Shown here piece by piece: positions 1-8,309 of a stretch of 44,459 nucleotides of DNA (its first letter is position 1; each line of letters opens with the position of its first letter). The DNA is taken from NCBI GenBank assembly GCA_020057065.1, contig JAGVGM010000328.1, forward strand, positions 1-44,459, read 5' to 3'. The stretch comes from Thermodesulfovibrionia bacterium (GTDB taxonomy: Bacteria; Nitrospirota; Thermodesulfovibrionia; UBA6902). The notes under the pieces were generated by a model. It was not told the DNA's origin. It was given only the letters and a program-made list of their open reading frames with translations, and ran no database searches. Position numbers and translations under genes: made by a program.

Positions 1-1808
1 ACCTGATCGCCGTCTGAACACTGAGCACTCGGGTATGTACCGATATTCCTGACTACCTTGTATGCGTTAAGACCACTGCCGTCGCTGTCTAAAATGCCGG
101 ACCAGCTCAGCGTAATCTGTGCATTGCCTGCTGTAGCTTTGATTGTGCCATTTGAAGGCGCTGTAGCGTCATAGTAGAGGATAGTCGATGCACTGTTTTC
201 GTAGCTTGTATTATCCTGACCGTCTTTCAGCCATACATAAATGGTCTGTCCGCCCTGAGCTGTAGCAGAAACATTAAATGGCTTGCTTGTTGTATAACCA
301 TCATAATCTGCATTTGATGCCAGAGGAGTTCCACGTTTGTAATACGCTCCTGCGATACCTGAGAAATCTGATGGATTAGTCCAGTTAATAGAAAATGAGT
401 TTGTATTCGTATATGAACTTGGAGTCACATTAATCCCGTCAGGAGCTGGTGGGGGAGTAACATCATAATTATAAGCTTCGAGAAGATCAAGTCGGGGCGT
501 TGTGATCCCATATACAGGAGTGCCACTATTGACTAAGCGCTCTACAATTTGATCTACGGTTTCATCCTTATGGGCTGAATTGTTTGATCTGAGTACAGCT
601 ACTGCTCCGGCAACATGCGGAGCAGCTTGGGATGTTCCTCCTTCTGTAATTCCCGAAGCGGTTATCATTGCCCCAGGTGCAAGCATCGTTAAGAAAGACG
701 CGCGATTTGAAAAACATGTCACCAAATCAGCATAAGTTACTGGATCATCACATGTAATTGAACAGGTAGAATTAAGGCACCAACCATATCTCGCGCCAAC
801 ATTTGAATCATAAACAGCTCCGACTGATATCGCTGCCGGAACACAGGCGGGAGATGATATTGCATCTATATATCCATTATTCCCTGAGGCTATGGCTGCA
901 AGAATGCCCGCGTTCCGAGCGTTGCTTATAGGAGAAACATAAACATCGGTTGTGCAGGGCGATGTAAAGTTGCCGGATGCAATGCTTAAATTCATAGCGA
1001 CTATGTTAGTGTCTTTTTTCTTTGCGTCAATCACCCAATCAATGGCATCGATAACATCCGAACTGTAGGCTAACCCATCAGTTCGAAATACATCTAATGC
1101 TATGATTCTGGTGCCCGGAGCGACACCGAGTACAATTCCGGCAACATTAGTGCCATGACCAGTATCATCCAACGAATAGTCTTGAGGGGCAAACTCATAT
1201 GCGGCTATCACTTTACATCCTGCGGGGTATCCTGCACTGCTGCATGAACCAAATGCTGCTTTTGTGTAATCTACTCCTGTATCAAGCACGGCAACTATGG
1301 TTCCCGTTCCGGTAAATCCCGCTGCTGCAACTGGTAGCTGATTAATGAGAGGCAGACTTTCCGTTAGGGAAAGTGCCCGTGTTTCATTTTTGTAGACCCT
1401 GATAATGGATGGATGCCTCAGGAGCGCTTGCAGGCCGTTCATCGTCTTCAATTCCAGGAACATTATTGGGAGATGGCTGTAATCCTGTAATATTTCAATG
1501 TCATTAATAGACATGCTATTCATGACACTCTGCTTCAGCGACTTGTACATTGATGCCTTTGTCTCCAGGATAGCAGCGGTATCATGCACAGCTTTGGCCT
1601 TTTTTCGTAAAGCGGATGCGGTCTGTAAAACAGTGGATTCATCGAAGAGCACCAGTACCTCTTGTGCTTGTCCGCCTGCAAGGGCCTCATTGATTTCCAG
1701 GTGCTGCACTTTTTCTTCGCCAATGACCCCAGCAAGTGCAACAGCATCCAGGAAGATTGTAAACAGCAGTGTCTGCATGACTGCTTTGGCAACTCGAATA
1801 GATATCAT
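1..1808 (-). CDS. Subtilisin-family (S8) secreted serine protease, 3' end cut by window edge
   Basis: 602 codons are visible and no stop is reached, so the C-terminus lies outside the window. The ATG at 1808 is followed by a hydrophobic signal-like segment (residues 8-27) and then a pro-region. The S8 catalytic residues are all present: Asp176 in VAVLDTGVD, His218 in DDTGHGT, oxyanion Asn310 in ASGNNG and nucleophile Ser393 in GGTSQAAPHVAG. After about residue 425 come fibronectin-III-like stretches (a Ser/Thr-rich module with SFSINW, then another with QITLSW), which usually mediate cell-surface or polymer binding. Several Cys pairs in the catalytic domain suggest disulfides and export. The product is probably an extracytoplasmic protease that matures by removal of the pro-region. 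The substrate is unknown. No operon partner is visible; the next gene is 130 bp away on the same strand. Confidence 0.93.
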   Translation of the reverse strand, partial: MISIRVAKAVMQTLLFTIFLDAVALAGVIGEEKVQHLEINEALAGGQAQEVLVLFDESTVLQTASALRKKAKAVHDTAAILETKASMYKSLKQSVMNSMSINDIEILQDYSHLPIMFLELKTMNGLQALLRHPSIIRVYKNETRALSLTESLPLINQLPVAAAGFTGTGTIVAVLDTGVDYTKAAFGSCSSAGYPAGCKVIAAYEFAPQDYSLDDTGHGTNVAGIVLGVAPGTRIIALDVFRTDGLAYSSDVIDAIDWVIDAKKKDTNIVAMNLSIASGNFTSPCTTDVYVSPISNARNAGILAAIASGNNGYIDAISSPACVPAAISVGAVYDSNVGARYGWCLNSTCSITCDDPVTYADLVTCFSNRASFLTMLAPGAMITASGITEGGTSQAAPHVAGAVAVLRSNNSAHKDETVDQIVERLVNSGTPVYGITTPRLDLLEAYNYDVTPPPAPDGINVTPSSYTNTNSFSINWTNPSDFSGIAGAYYKRGTPLASNADYDGYTTSKPFNVSATAQGGQTIYVWLKDGQDNTSYENSASTILYYDATAPSNGTIKATAGNAQITLSWSGILDSDGSGLNAYKVVRNIGTYPSAQCSDGDQ

Positions 1809-1938
1809 AACTGTCCCATCTCTTTATGCATAATTATCGGAACTTCTGAATTATTACTTTAAGATTCTTTCTGAAGCAGAATTTTCAGTAATGCATGTGG
1901 AGGGTCAAACCTACATACATGCTTGACAACTGGAGGCA

Positions 1939-2724
1939 TTATAAGGGTTGTCTGTTCACTTCTGATACTGGAACTGTTATTATTCTGCTTAATATTTCTT
2001 CGAATGGTGTTACTATATTATGTTTAGCCCGATTTAGGATTTCTTTATCCGAAATATCTATATACTCCCTGGTTTTCTTGAAACCTTTTCTGTGTTCCCA
2101 ATAATATGGATCTGTTGTTTTTTTATTAAATAATGGAAAAATTTTGCAAAAAGGAAAATCTATTAGTCGTGGCTTGGGTTTCTGTAGCTCTCTATCCCAA
2201 AACTTGTCCTCAAACTCTTCATTTACATTACTGTGCTCTTCAAAAATGTATATAATGTTTTCTGGGGAAACGTCGAAATTAGTTGACAATTTAGTTATTC
2301 TCTCTCTATTTTTTTCGTATGGGTCATTTGCTTTTGGATCAGGTCTGTCCCAGCCAATAGTAGTTTTTATTTCGATTAAGAAAACATACTTGTTGCCCCG
2401 TTTTATTGCAATGTCAGGTTGAGTTTTTCCTTTCTTCGGACCTTCCTTCGGCTCTAATTCAATTGTAAAATCACTTGGTAATGCGGCTTTTAGATAAAAT
2501 GCAATAATATCTTGGAAGAACTCTGAGAAAGAATGTTTACGATGTCTCTTAAAGTTAACTCTATGTCGCCATCCAGCATATTTCATTTTACAGATGTGAA
2601 AGTAAATAGCTTCACTAATGACTGTACTGTTTAAATCTACGTCTAATTTTTCGTTACGTGAAAAACTGTCAAGAAGTGCTGAATAATGTTTTGAAGCTTC
2701 AAATATTTTGATACTGTCATCCAT
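1939..2724 (-). CDS. PD-(D/E)XK nuclease-like hypothetical protein
   Basis: A 261-residue protein starting at the ATG at 2724, preceded by AAAGGAAA at good spacing; a TTG further upstream (2748) is less likely. Residues 102-120 read as a PD-(D/E)XK core: QPDIAI, then a hydrophobic strand, then FLIEIKTT, giving Asp104 and Glu118-x-Lys120 as candidate metal and catalytic residues. This fold occurs in restriction enzymes, Holliday junction resolvases and defence nucleases. I do not recognise the specific family. There is no methyltransferase partner, so a classical restriction-modification pair is not supported. The adjacent DUF4143 ATPase (2998, opposite strand) carries a similar C-terminal fold but is not co-transcribed. 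A DNA-end or defence role is only inference. Confidence 0.7.
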   Translation of the reverse strand: MDDSIKIFEASKHYSALLDSFSRNEKLDVDLNSTVISEAIYFHICKMKYAGWRHRVNFKRHRKHSFSEFFQDIIAFYLKAALPSDFTIELEPKEGPKKGKTQPDIAIKRGNKYVFLIEIKTTIGWDRPDPKANDPYEKNRERITKLSTNFDVSPENIIYIFEEHSNVNEEFEDKFWDRELQKPKPRLIDFPFCKIFPLFNKKTTDPYYWEHRKGFKKTREYIDISDKEILNRAKHNIVTPFEEILSRIITVPVSEVNRQPL

Positions 2725-2876
2725 GGCAATTTCCTTTACAGACAACAAATTATTATATGGTTTCTGTATATCATCAAAAATATACCTTATGTTTATAAGA
2801 ATTCACAAGAATTATTTCATCTTTCGGGGACGGGAGAGGGACACAGAGCCTGTCTAAAAACTGCCATTTTTATTTT

Positions 2877-2908
2877 TGTCATGCCCGAAGTCTGTAATTG
2901 GGCATCCA
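2877..2908. repeat. Hairpin repeat in the 249-bp intergenic region
   Basis: TGTCATGCCCG is followed by a short loop and GGGCAT, forming a 6-bp stem (ATGCCC/GGGCAT). The same pattern (TGTCAT, NCCCG, NAGTC, NGTAA) recurs at 7414, so it belongs to a dispersed palindromic family. Nothing else was recognised between 2749 and 2997. Confidence 0.55.
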
Positions 2909-2997
2909 GAAGGCATTGAAAAGAATAGCATGAATTACTTAAACCGGAACCACAGAATGTCCTTGCAAATTAGAAATAATATTTCTATAATGTAAAC

Positions 2998-4158
2998 ATG
3001 CCTTTGGTAAAGCGTTCAATTTCAAAAAAACTGACCCGATATCTCAAGCTGTTCCCTATTGTGGTCATTGTAGGACCGCGGCAGTCCGGAAAAACCACCT
3101 TTGCAAAGATGGAATTGCCGGAATGGAGATATTTTGACATGGAGAAACCTTCGGACTACGGCAGGGTCTCGGCTGATATTGAATTTTTCCTCGGCCAGTA
3201 CGGCGAGTATTGCGTAATTGATGAAGCGCAGATTTTACCCGCATTATTCCCGGCGCTGAGAAGTCATGTGGACCGCCGGAGGGCCAGGAAAGGCCGTATT
3301 GTTTTGTTGGGTTCGGTCAATCCGATGCTTGTAAAAAACATCTCGGAGACATTGGCCGGCAGGATAGGATTCATTGAACTCACTCCCTTCAGTTATTCCG
3401 AGGCAAAGGCCCTTCGGAAAATGGAGGTGGAAGAATTCTGGCTTCGCGGAGGTTATCCTGAACCGCTTCTGTGGAGTGAAAAAGACAGGCTTATCTGGAT
3501 GGAGCAATATGTAAAAACATTTGTAGATAGGGATGTCTTAAACCTTTTAAAGACATCCCTATCTCCCCAGCAGCAGATACGGTTATTGACCATGATAGCC
3601 CATAATCATGCAAAGCTGTGGAATGCATCTCAGACGGCCTCGGCATTCGGGGTCAATTATCATACTGTCAACAGGTATGTTGAATTGATGGAAACGTTTT
3701 TTCTTGTTGATAAGCTTGTCCCTTATCATCAGAATGTAGGCAAGCGGCTGGTAAAGAGTCATAAGCTGTATTTCCGTGACACAGGGTTGCTTCATTATTT
3801 ATTGAATATTCCATCCATAGAGGCTTTAAGGACGTCGCCGTACCGGGGCTTCAGCTTTGAAGGGCTTGTGATAGAGCAGCTTAAACGGAAATATACGCAG
3901 GAATCATCCGGCCGCACGGATTTTTATTTTTACAGAACCTCGCAGGGCGATGAAATAGATTTTCTCGTTCAGAACGAGAAGGGATTGCATGCCTATGAAA
4001 TCAAGACTTCAACAACGATAGACGCGTCGGTCTTAACAGGCTTTAAGAGAAGTCTTGATCAATTGGGTTTGAAGAAAGGGACAGTAGTTTATTTCGGAAG
4101 GGAAGATTTCCGGCTTGACAGGCAAATTGAAATTAAGGCAATGAAGAACCTGATATAG
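2998..4158 (+). CDS. AAA-type ATPase with DUF4143 C-terminal domain
   Basis: A 386-residue protein of the widespread ATPase family annotated as AAA_14 plus DUF4143. Walker A is GPRQSGKT at residues 26-33, and Walker B is CVIDEAQ at 72-78. A winged-helix-like middle part is followed by a C-terminal PD-(D/E)XK-like core (GDEIDFLV, then AYEIKTS), normal for the family. The sensor-like position usually written GSSN/GSSS reads GSVNP here. Members act on unknown substrates; links to DNA handling, toxin-antitoxin-like behaviour or mobile islands have been suggested. Length is typical. The ATG at 2998 has no strong ribosome binding site. It stands alone, divergent from the nuclease-like gene. Confidence 0.9.
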   Translation: MPLVKRSISKKLTRYLKLFPIVVIVGPRQSGKTTFAKMELPEWRYFDMEKPSDYGRVSADIEFFLGQYGEYCVIDEAQILPALFPALRSHVDRRRARKGRIVLLGSVNPMLVKNISETLAGRIGFIELTPFSYSEAKALRKMEVEEFWLRGGYPEPLLWSEKDRLIWMEQYVKTFVDRDVLNLLKTSLSPQQQIRLLTMIAHNHAKLWNASQTASAFGVNYHTVNRYVELMETFFLVDKLVPYHQNVGKRLVKSHKLYFRDTGLLHYLLNIPSIEALRTSPYRGFSFEGLVIEQLKRKYTQESSGRTDFYFYRTSQGDEIDFLVQNEKGLHAYEIKTSTTIDASVLTGFKRSLDQLGLKKGTVVYFGREDFRLDRQIEIKAMKNLI

Positions 4159-4219
4159 CACAGGGTTCATAAAATTCGTAAGTTCATAAGGTTCTTAAAG
4201 TTAGAGGTTATTGATTACA

Positions 4220-4558
4220 TTAGGTAAGCCAATACCGTTCCCGCAACGATTTGAATCTGAAAACAAGCGCTGAACACATTGTCAGTAATGCTACCCCTCC
4301 GAGTATCAGGGCCAGCCGCATCCATGGCCCTCCAGACATCTGACGTAAATTTACTATAGCTAAGAGTGTTCTGACCCACTCAAGCCCGCCAATAATAAGA
4401 GCAACCTGTACCAACCGGACAACCCATGATCGGCGTATCAGGAGCATGAAAAGGATTACAATAACAAGCAGAACCAGAACGATTATCCCGGCTCTGAAAA
4501 AATGCGCACCAAGAAGAAGAAGGCTTAATATTACCGGCAAAAGCTTTATGAAATTCAT
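4220..4558 (-). CDS. Small integral membrane protein coupled to glnE
   Basis: A 112-residue hydrophobic protein with about four predicted membrane segments (residues 2-22, 23-42, 50-68 and 80-102), ending in a basic cytoplasmic tail rich in Arg. Its ATG overlaps the glnE stop codon as ATGA at 4555-4558, so the two are almost certainly co-transcribed and translationally coupled. I do not recognise the family. The arrangement suggests a membrane function read at low level with the glutamine synthetase adenylyltransferase, but no motif supports any activity. Confidence 0.7.
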   Translation of the reverse strand: MNFIKLLPVILSLLLLGAHFFRAGIIVLVLLVIVILFMLLIRRSWVVRLVQVALIIGGLEWVRTLLAIVNLRQMSGGPWMRLALILGGVALLTMCSALVFRFKSLRERYWLT

Positions 4559-7362
4559 TGTATTACCTCCAAGACCATTCTCCTTAATTTTCTCAGATGT
4601 TCCAGAAACTCTTCCTTGTCTTTATGTCCCATAAAAATGGCAGCCAACTCTGTAACGCCTGAATCCTCTGCGATCACATGTTCTTCATTCAGCCGTACAA
4701 AAGTTTCGAGGGTCCTTAAGTATTTATAAGAGCTCAATAATATCCCCGCATCATTAAAACTGAGAACCCCTTTTTTTGCAAGACGACCTGCAGCAGCGAT
4801 TGTATCCTGCACAAGTATTTCAGGGACTTCTCTCGCATGATGAAGCTGCAGCCACTGGATATAGAACTCTATCTCCTCAATGCCTCCGGGCCCGAGTTTT
4901 ATATCCATACCTTCTGACTCAAGAGACAGCTCTTTCATTATCCTCTCCCTCATTGCTGCTACGTCATCTCTTTTGAGTTCTGAACCTCTTTTTATAACAG
5001 CCTCTCTCGCCATTTCCATGAATAACTTTCCGAGATTCATATCTCCCGCAACCGGTCTGACTTTGAGAAGCGCCTGAATTTCCCATAGATGTGCATTGTG
5101 AAAATAATAATTTCTATAGCCTTCTATATCTTTTAACAGCGCGCCTCTGGCGCCGTCGGGTCTGAGCCTTGTATCAATACGATATATGATGCCCTTATCA
5201 GTATATGCGGTTAAAGTTCTCAGGACCTTTTCTGCTGTCTTTAAATCACCTGGATTTTCCGAAAGGAAAATGATATCAAGATCGGAACCGAATGTAATTT
5301 CCCTGCCTCCCAGTTTGCCCATGCCAAGGACGGATAAACCGCTGCAACCTGCAGGTGTTGTTCGCGAACCGCCCCTGCAGGTTTCCATAATCATCCCGAT
5401 AATAGCATCTGCAAGATGCGACAGGCATTTTACGAGATAATTTCCTCTTATTACATGCATAAGAAAGAAACTGCCGAGCCGTATCTCTTCAACATTCTTG
5501 TATTCAGCGATCTTTGTCTCACAATGTCCCTGTGAAATATTTCTGTATAGTTCCTGCCTTGTTTTTCTGAATGTCTTTCTTATTATGTTCCCTTCGAGAA
5601 GAAGATCGAGATATATTGTATTGCTAAGAAAGACCCTCGTAAGATAGGGGCTCAGGGAGAATATTTTAATGATACCGTCCGCCAATTCCTTTCTCTCTGT
5701 CAGCCCTGTAAGATAAGTCTCTTTAATGCCTGTTGCAGTAAAAAAACTCTCCAAGCCGCTAAGCGCCCTGTCAGAACTTTCTGCATTAAACGTCTTTTCG
5801 ATAAGCATAGGTATTGCCTTTCGCATAATATTGCGCTCATGCTGTGTTCTGAAAAGACTGAACTGTTCTCTTATGCTTTTGAGATTTTTAACGCCTGAAA
5901 GCGGCATTTTTAACCCTCTGAAAGAGAGATAGCCTGCGCATTCATCATCGCTGAGGTCTCCTTCGAGCAGTGTAAGCGCCTGAGCATGGACATCTTCTTC
6001 CGTGCCGAGCAGAGAGTTGTACATATTCCTTGTTTCCATCCTTTTCATTCTCAGGTCTGACAGAAAATCATTTATAGAAGAAAAACCCGTTTTTGCTGCA
6101 AGTGCTTTTAGATCGTCCTCTGACTTTGGCAAAGAATGTGTCTGAAGGTCATCCTTCATCTGAAGAAAATGTTCAACCCTTCTCAGGTAAAGATAATTAT
6201 CCCAGAGCGTTATAAGGTCTTTTCCGGGGACCAATCCTGTCCATCTCAAGGATTGTATGGCATTCAAAAGTCTGTGAGTCCGCAGCCCTTCATGTTCATG
6301 ACCATATATCAACTGAAAGGTCTGTATAAAAAATTCTGCCTCTCTTATCCCCCCGTAGCCTCGTTTTAAATCATCCTTTGAAAAGGAGGAATCTATCTTT
6401 TTTTTCAGCGCTTTTATCTCTTCGATATCCGAGTAATCCGCAGATTTTTTCCATACAAAAGGCTCTATTGTTTCCATAAACATCCTGCCGAGCATTGAGT
6501 CGCCGGCAACGGGCCTGGTCCTTATCAACGCCATGCGCTCCCAGGTCTGTCCCCATGTTTCATAGTAGGTCTTGTATGCATTGAGAGGAAGTGCGATCTC
6601 CCCCTTCTGCCCCTGCGGTCTCAGACGCAGATCTACCCTGTACGCAATACCGTCCTCTGTATTTTTTGAAAGCATTGTGTTAAAGAGTTCCATGACCTTG
6701 GCATAAAACTCACCGTTGCTTATCCTGTTAACCCTTACCCCTGACGGGCTGATGATGCCGGAAGTCTGTCCTTCCTCATCGCCGTAAACAGCCATAAGAT
6801 CAACATCAGAGCTGTAATTAAGCTCCTCACCCCCAAGTTTTCCAAGGGCAATCAGGGTTAGTCTTCCTTCAGACGGTTCTCCGAACTTCATGAAATTAAT
6901 TCTCATAGAACGCTGAAGCGCCAGATGAATGATGATCTCTGCAAGGCAGGTAAGTTCATCCATGGAGGTGAGCATATCGGTTATTCTCATAATATCTCTC
7001 AAGGTAATGCTGAGGAGATAGCGTTTTTTGAACAGTCTTACCGATTTCATAATGTCTGATATATCTACTGCTTCATGAAGTGCAGGTTCTGTGCTGCTTC
7101 TTGCAGAAAGAAGTTTTTTTGTAACAGGTTCTCTTATATCCTTTAACACACTAATAAGTTCCTTAGGGTTCGAAATACAGTAATTTGCAAGGAACTGGCT
7201 TATGGCAAAGAGCTTTGCAATTTCCAGGATATGAGGAATAAGCCGTTCCCTTTCAGATGCTGTCTCAAAAAGCCTGCACAGATTTGCTTCAGCCCTTTTG
7301 GGGTCCGGTGTGGCGTGGGCAGCTTCGACTATGCTTTTATGTATTTCCTTATCAGAAGGCAT
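4555..7362 (-). CDS. glnE: Bifunctional glutamine synthetase adenylyltransferase/adenylyl-removing enzyme
   Basis: A 935-residue GlnE, close to the usual length. It attaches or removes AMP on the regulatory tyrosine of dodecameric glutamine synthetase in response to PII and glutamine. Both nucleotidyltransferase domains are intact: the first at about residues 172-193 (ALGKLGGEELNYSSDVDL) and the second after residue 673 (GMGKLGGREITFGSDLDI). The substrate, GlnA, is encoded nearby with its Tyr site intact, and three PII genes lie within 5 kb. Oddity: about 12 residues just before the second catalytic motif (CRGGSRTTPAG, near residue 661) are encoded by a palindromic repeat, read in frame. The ATG at 7362 lacks a clear Shine-Dalgarno sequence. 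A membrane protein overlaps its 3' end. Confidence 0.97.
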   Translation of the reverse strand: MPSDKEIHKSIVEAAHATPDPKRAEANLCRLFETASERERLIPHILEIAKLFAISQFLANYCISNPKELISVLKDIREPVTKKLLSARSSTEPALHEAVDISDIMKSVRLFKKRYLLSITLRDIMRITDMLTSMDELTCLAEIIIHLALQRSMRINFMKFGEPSEGRLTLIALGKLGGEELNYSSDVDLMAVYGDEEGQTSGIISPSGVRVNRISNGEFYAKVMELFNTMLSKNTEDGIAYRVDLRLRPQGQKGEIALPLNAYKTYYETWGQTWERMALIRTRPVAGDSMLGRMFMETIEPFVWKKSADYSDIEEIKALKKKIDSSFSKDDLKRGYGGIREAEFFIQTFQLIYGHEHEGLRTHRLLNAIQSLRWTGLVPGKDLITLWDNYLYLRRVEHFLQMKDDLQTHSLPKSEDDLKALAAKTGFSSINDFLSDLRMKRMETRNMYNSLLGTEEDVHAQALTLLEGDLSDDECAGYLSFRGLKMPLSGVKNLKSIREQFSLFRTQHERNIMRKAIPMLIEKTFNAESSDRALSGLESFFTATGIKETYLTGLTERKELADGIIKIFSLSPYLTRVFLSNTIYLDLLLEGNIIRKTFRKTRQELYRNISQGHCETKIAEYKNVEEIRLGSFFLMHVIRGNYLVKCLSHLADAIIGMIMETCRGGSRTTPAGCSGLSVLGMGKLGGREITFGSDLDIIFLSENPGDLKTAEKVLRTLTAYTDKGIIYRIDTRLRPDGARGALLKDIEGYRNYYFHNAHLWEIQALLKVRPVAGDMNLGKLFMEMAREAVIKRGSELKRDDVAAMRERIMKELSLESEGMDIKLGPGGIEEIEFYIQWLQLHHAREVPEILVQDTIAAAGRLAKKGVLSFNDAGILLSSYKYLRTLETFVRLNEEHVIAEDSGVTELAAIFMGHKDKEEFLEHLRKLRRMVLEVIQ
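5348..5381. repeat. Palindromic repeat inside glnE (in frame)
   Basis: A 34-bp imperfect palindrome centred on TTCGCGAA (5361-5368), with outer arms CCTGCAGG on both sides. The right half matches the GGCGGTTCGCG core of the intergenic repeat at 12752. It is read through by glnE without a frame change and encodes CRGGSRTTPAG. The left arm has drifted (three mismatches against the right arm), as expected for an old insertion under coding constraint. Confidence 0.75.
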
Positions 7363-7413
7363 AATGTAGTATATATTACATTATTAAAGTGATCATAAAT
7401 AAAGCCGCATGTT

Positions 7414-7519
7414 TGTCATTCCCGCAGTCAGTAAGCGGGAATTCAGGCAGTTAAAAGAACTGGCTGCCCGATTAAAAACCCCCGCTTACAACCTGCGGGG
7501 GCAGGCTTCGGGCATGACG
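7414..7519. repeat. Long inverted-repeat element between glnE and the divergent PII gene
   Basis: TGTCATTCCCG at the left is matched by CGGGCATGAC at the right; inside, GTAAGCGGG pairs with the CCCCCGCTTAC arm and GGCAG with CTGCC. The whole forms a roughly 105-bp cruciform or hairpin with no coding potential, resembling small non-autonomous elements. It fills most of the 221-bp region between divergent glnE and the PII gene, so it could affect both promoters. No sigma-54 GG-N10-GC match was seen just upstream of the PII gene. Confidence 0.6.
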
Positions 7520-7580
7520 GCTAAATTTTACGAGGCGCTGCAAATGACAGCTTTAGCAATTTTTTAACAAGAAAGGATAA

Positions 7581-7922
<342 letters not shown>

Positions 7923-8041
7923 AGGAATATTTTTCATGTGCATGGAAATTCCTGCATGTTGTATGTGTTTTGCTTCAGTGATCTGAATTCATCCAACCCA
8001 AAAACCGTTCAGTTTCATATGGTTATTAAAAGATAAAATTG

Positions 8042-8057
8042 AGGCATATAAGTTGCA
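8042..8057 (+). promoter_or_regulatory. Candidate sigma-54 promoter for the Cys-rich small protein
   Basis: AGGCATATAAGTTGCA shows GG (8043-8044), exactly ten bases, then GC (8055-8056), with a full TTGCA -12 box. The -24 box (AGGCAT) departs from TGGCAC at two positions. The predicted start is near 8068, giving a leader of about 57 nt before the AAGGAG ribosome binding site at 8110-8114. No TGT-N10-ACA site was found just upstream. Confidence 0.5.
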
Positions 8058-8124
8058 GTATGCTTATTGGTTTTTGCAGTATGAAGCAAAAATATCAGAT
8101 CAGATTTATAAGGAGAACGTAGTT

Positions 8125-8277
8125 ATGACGTTAAAAGAACTGACAGAAAAAATATCAAGGGCCTGTTATGGGTGTAAACAATGCGACCCATGCTGTACAG
8201 GATATATATTGAAAAAATGTATTGAGAACAACAGGTTTATCATGCCGCTTGATGAGCAGATAGTGATATCAAATTAA
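8125..8277 (+). CDS. 50-residue cysteine-rich protein between PII and glnA
   Basis: A short reading frame starting at the ATG at 8125 behind a strong AAGGAG. It has six Cys in 50 residues, five clustered as Cys14-x2-Cys17-x2-Cys20-x2-Cys23-Cys24, then Cys32. Such spacing could bind Fe-S, zinc or copper, but it matches no family I recognise; it is not a standard ferredoxin (CxxCxxCxxxCP) because the last spacing is short and the Pro is before Cys23. An N-terminal helix (LKELTEKISRA) precedes the Cys cluster. It has its own sigma-54-like promoter and a strong terminator right after the stop, so it looks like a single-gene unit expressed under nitrogen control. Function unknown; a redox or metal-responsive partner of PII or GlnA is speculation. 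Confidence 0.75.
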   Translation: MTLKELTEKISRACYGCKQCDPCCTGYILKKCIENNRFIMPLDEQIVISN

Positions 8278-8282
8278 AGTAA

Positions 8283-8309
8283 GGGGGGCGCAATGCCCCC
8301 CCTTCTTCT
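8283..8309. terminator. Bidirectional intrinsic terminator between the Cys-rich gene and glnA
   Basis: GGGGGGC (8283-8289) and GCCCCCC (8295-8301) form a perfect 7-bp stem with a 5-base loop, followed by CTTCTTCTTT on the plus strand. It sits between two convergent genes; the minus-strand side has only a weak T-rich tail. Confidence 0.8.

Noticed and set aside
1939-4158. Restriction-modification or two-gene defence system formed by the nuclease-like and DUF4143 genes
   Set aside because: The genes are divergent, there is no methyltransferase, and DUF4143 ATPases carry this nuclease-like fold by default.
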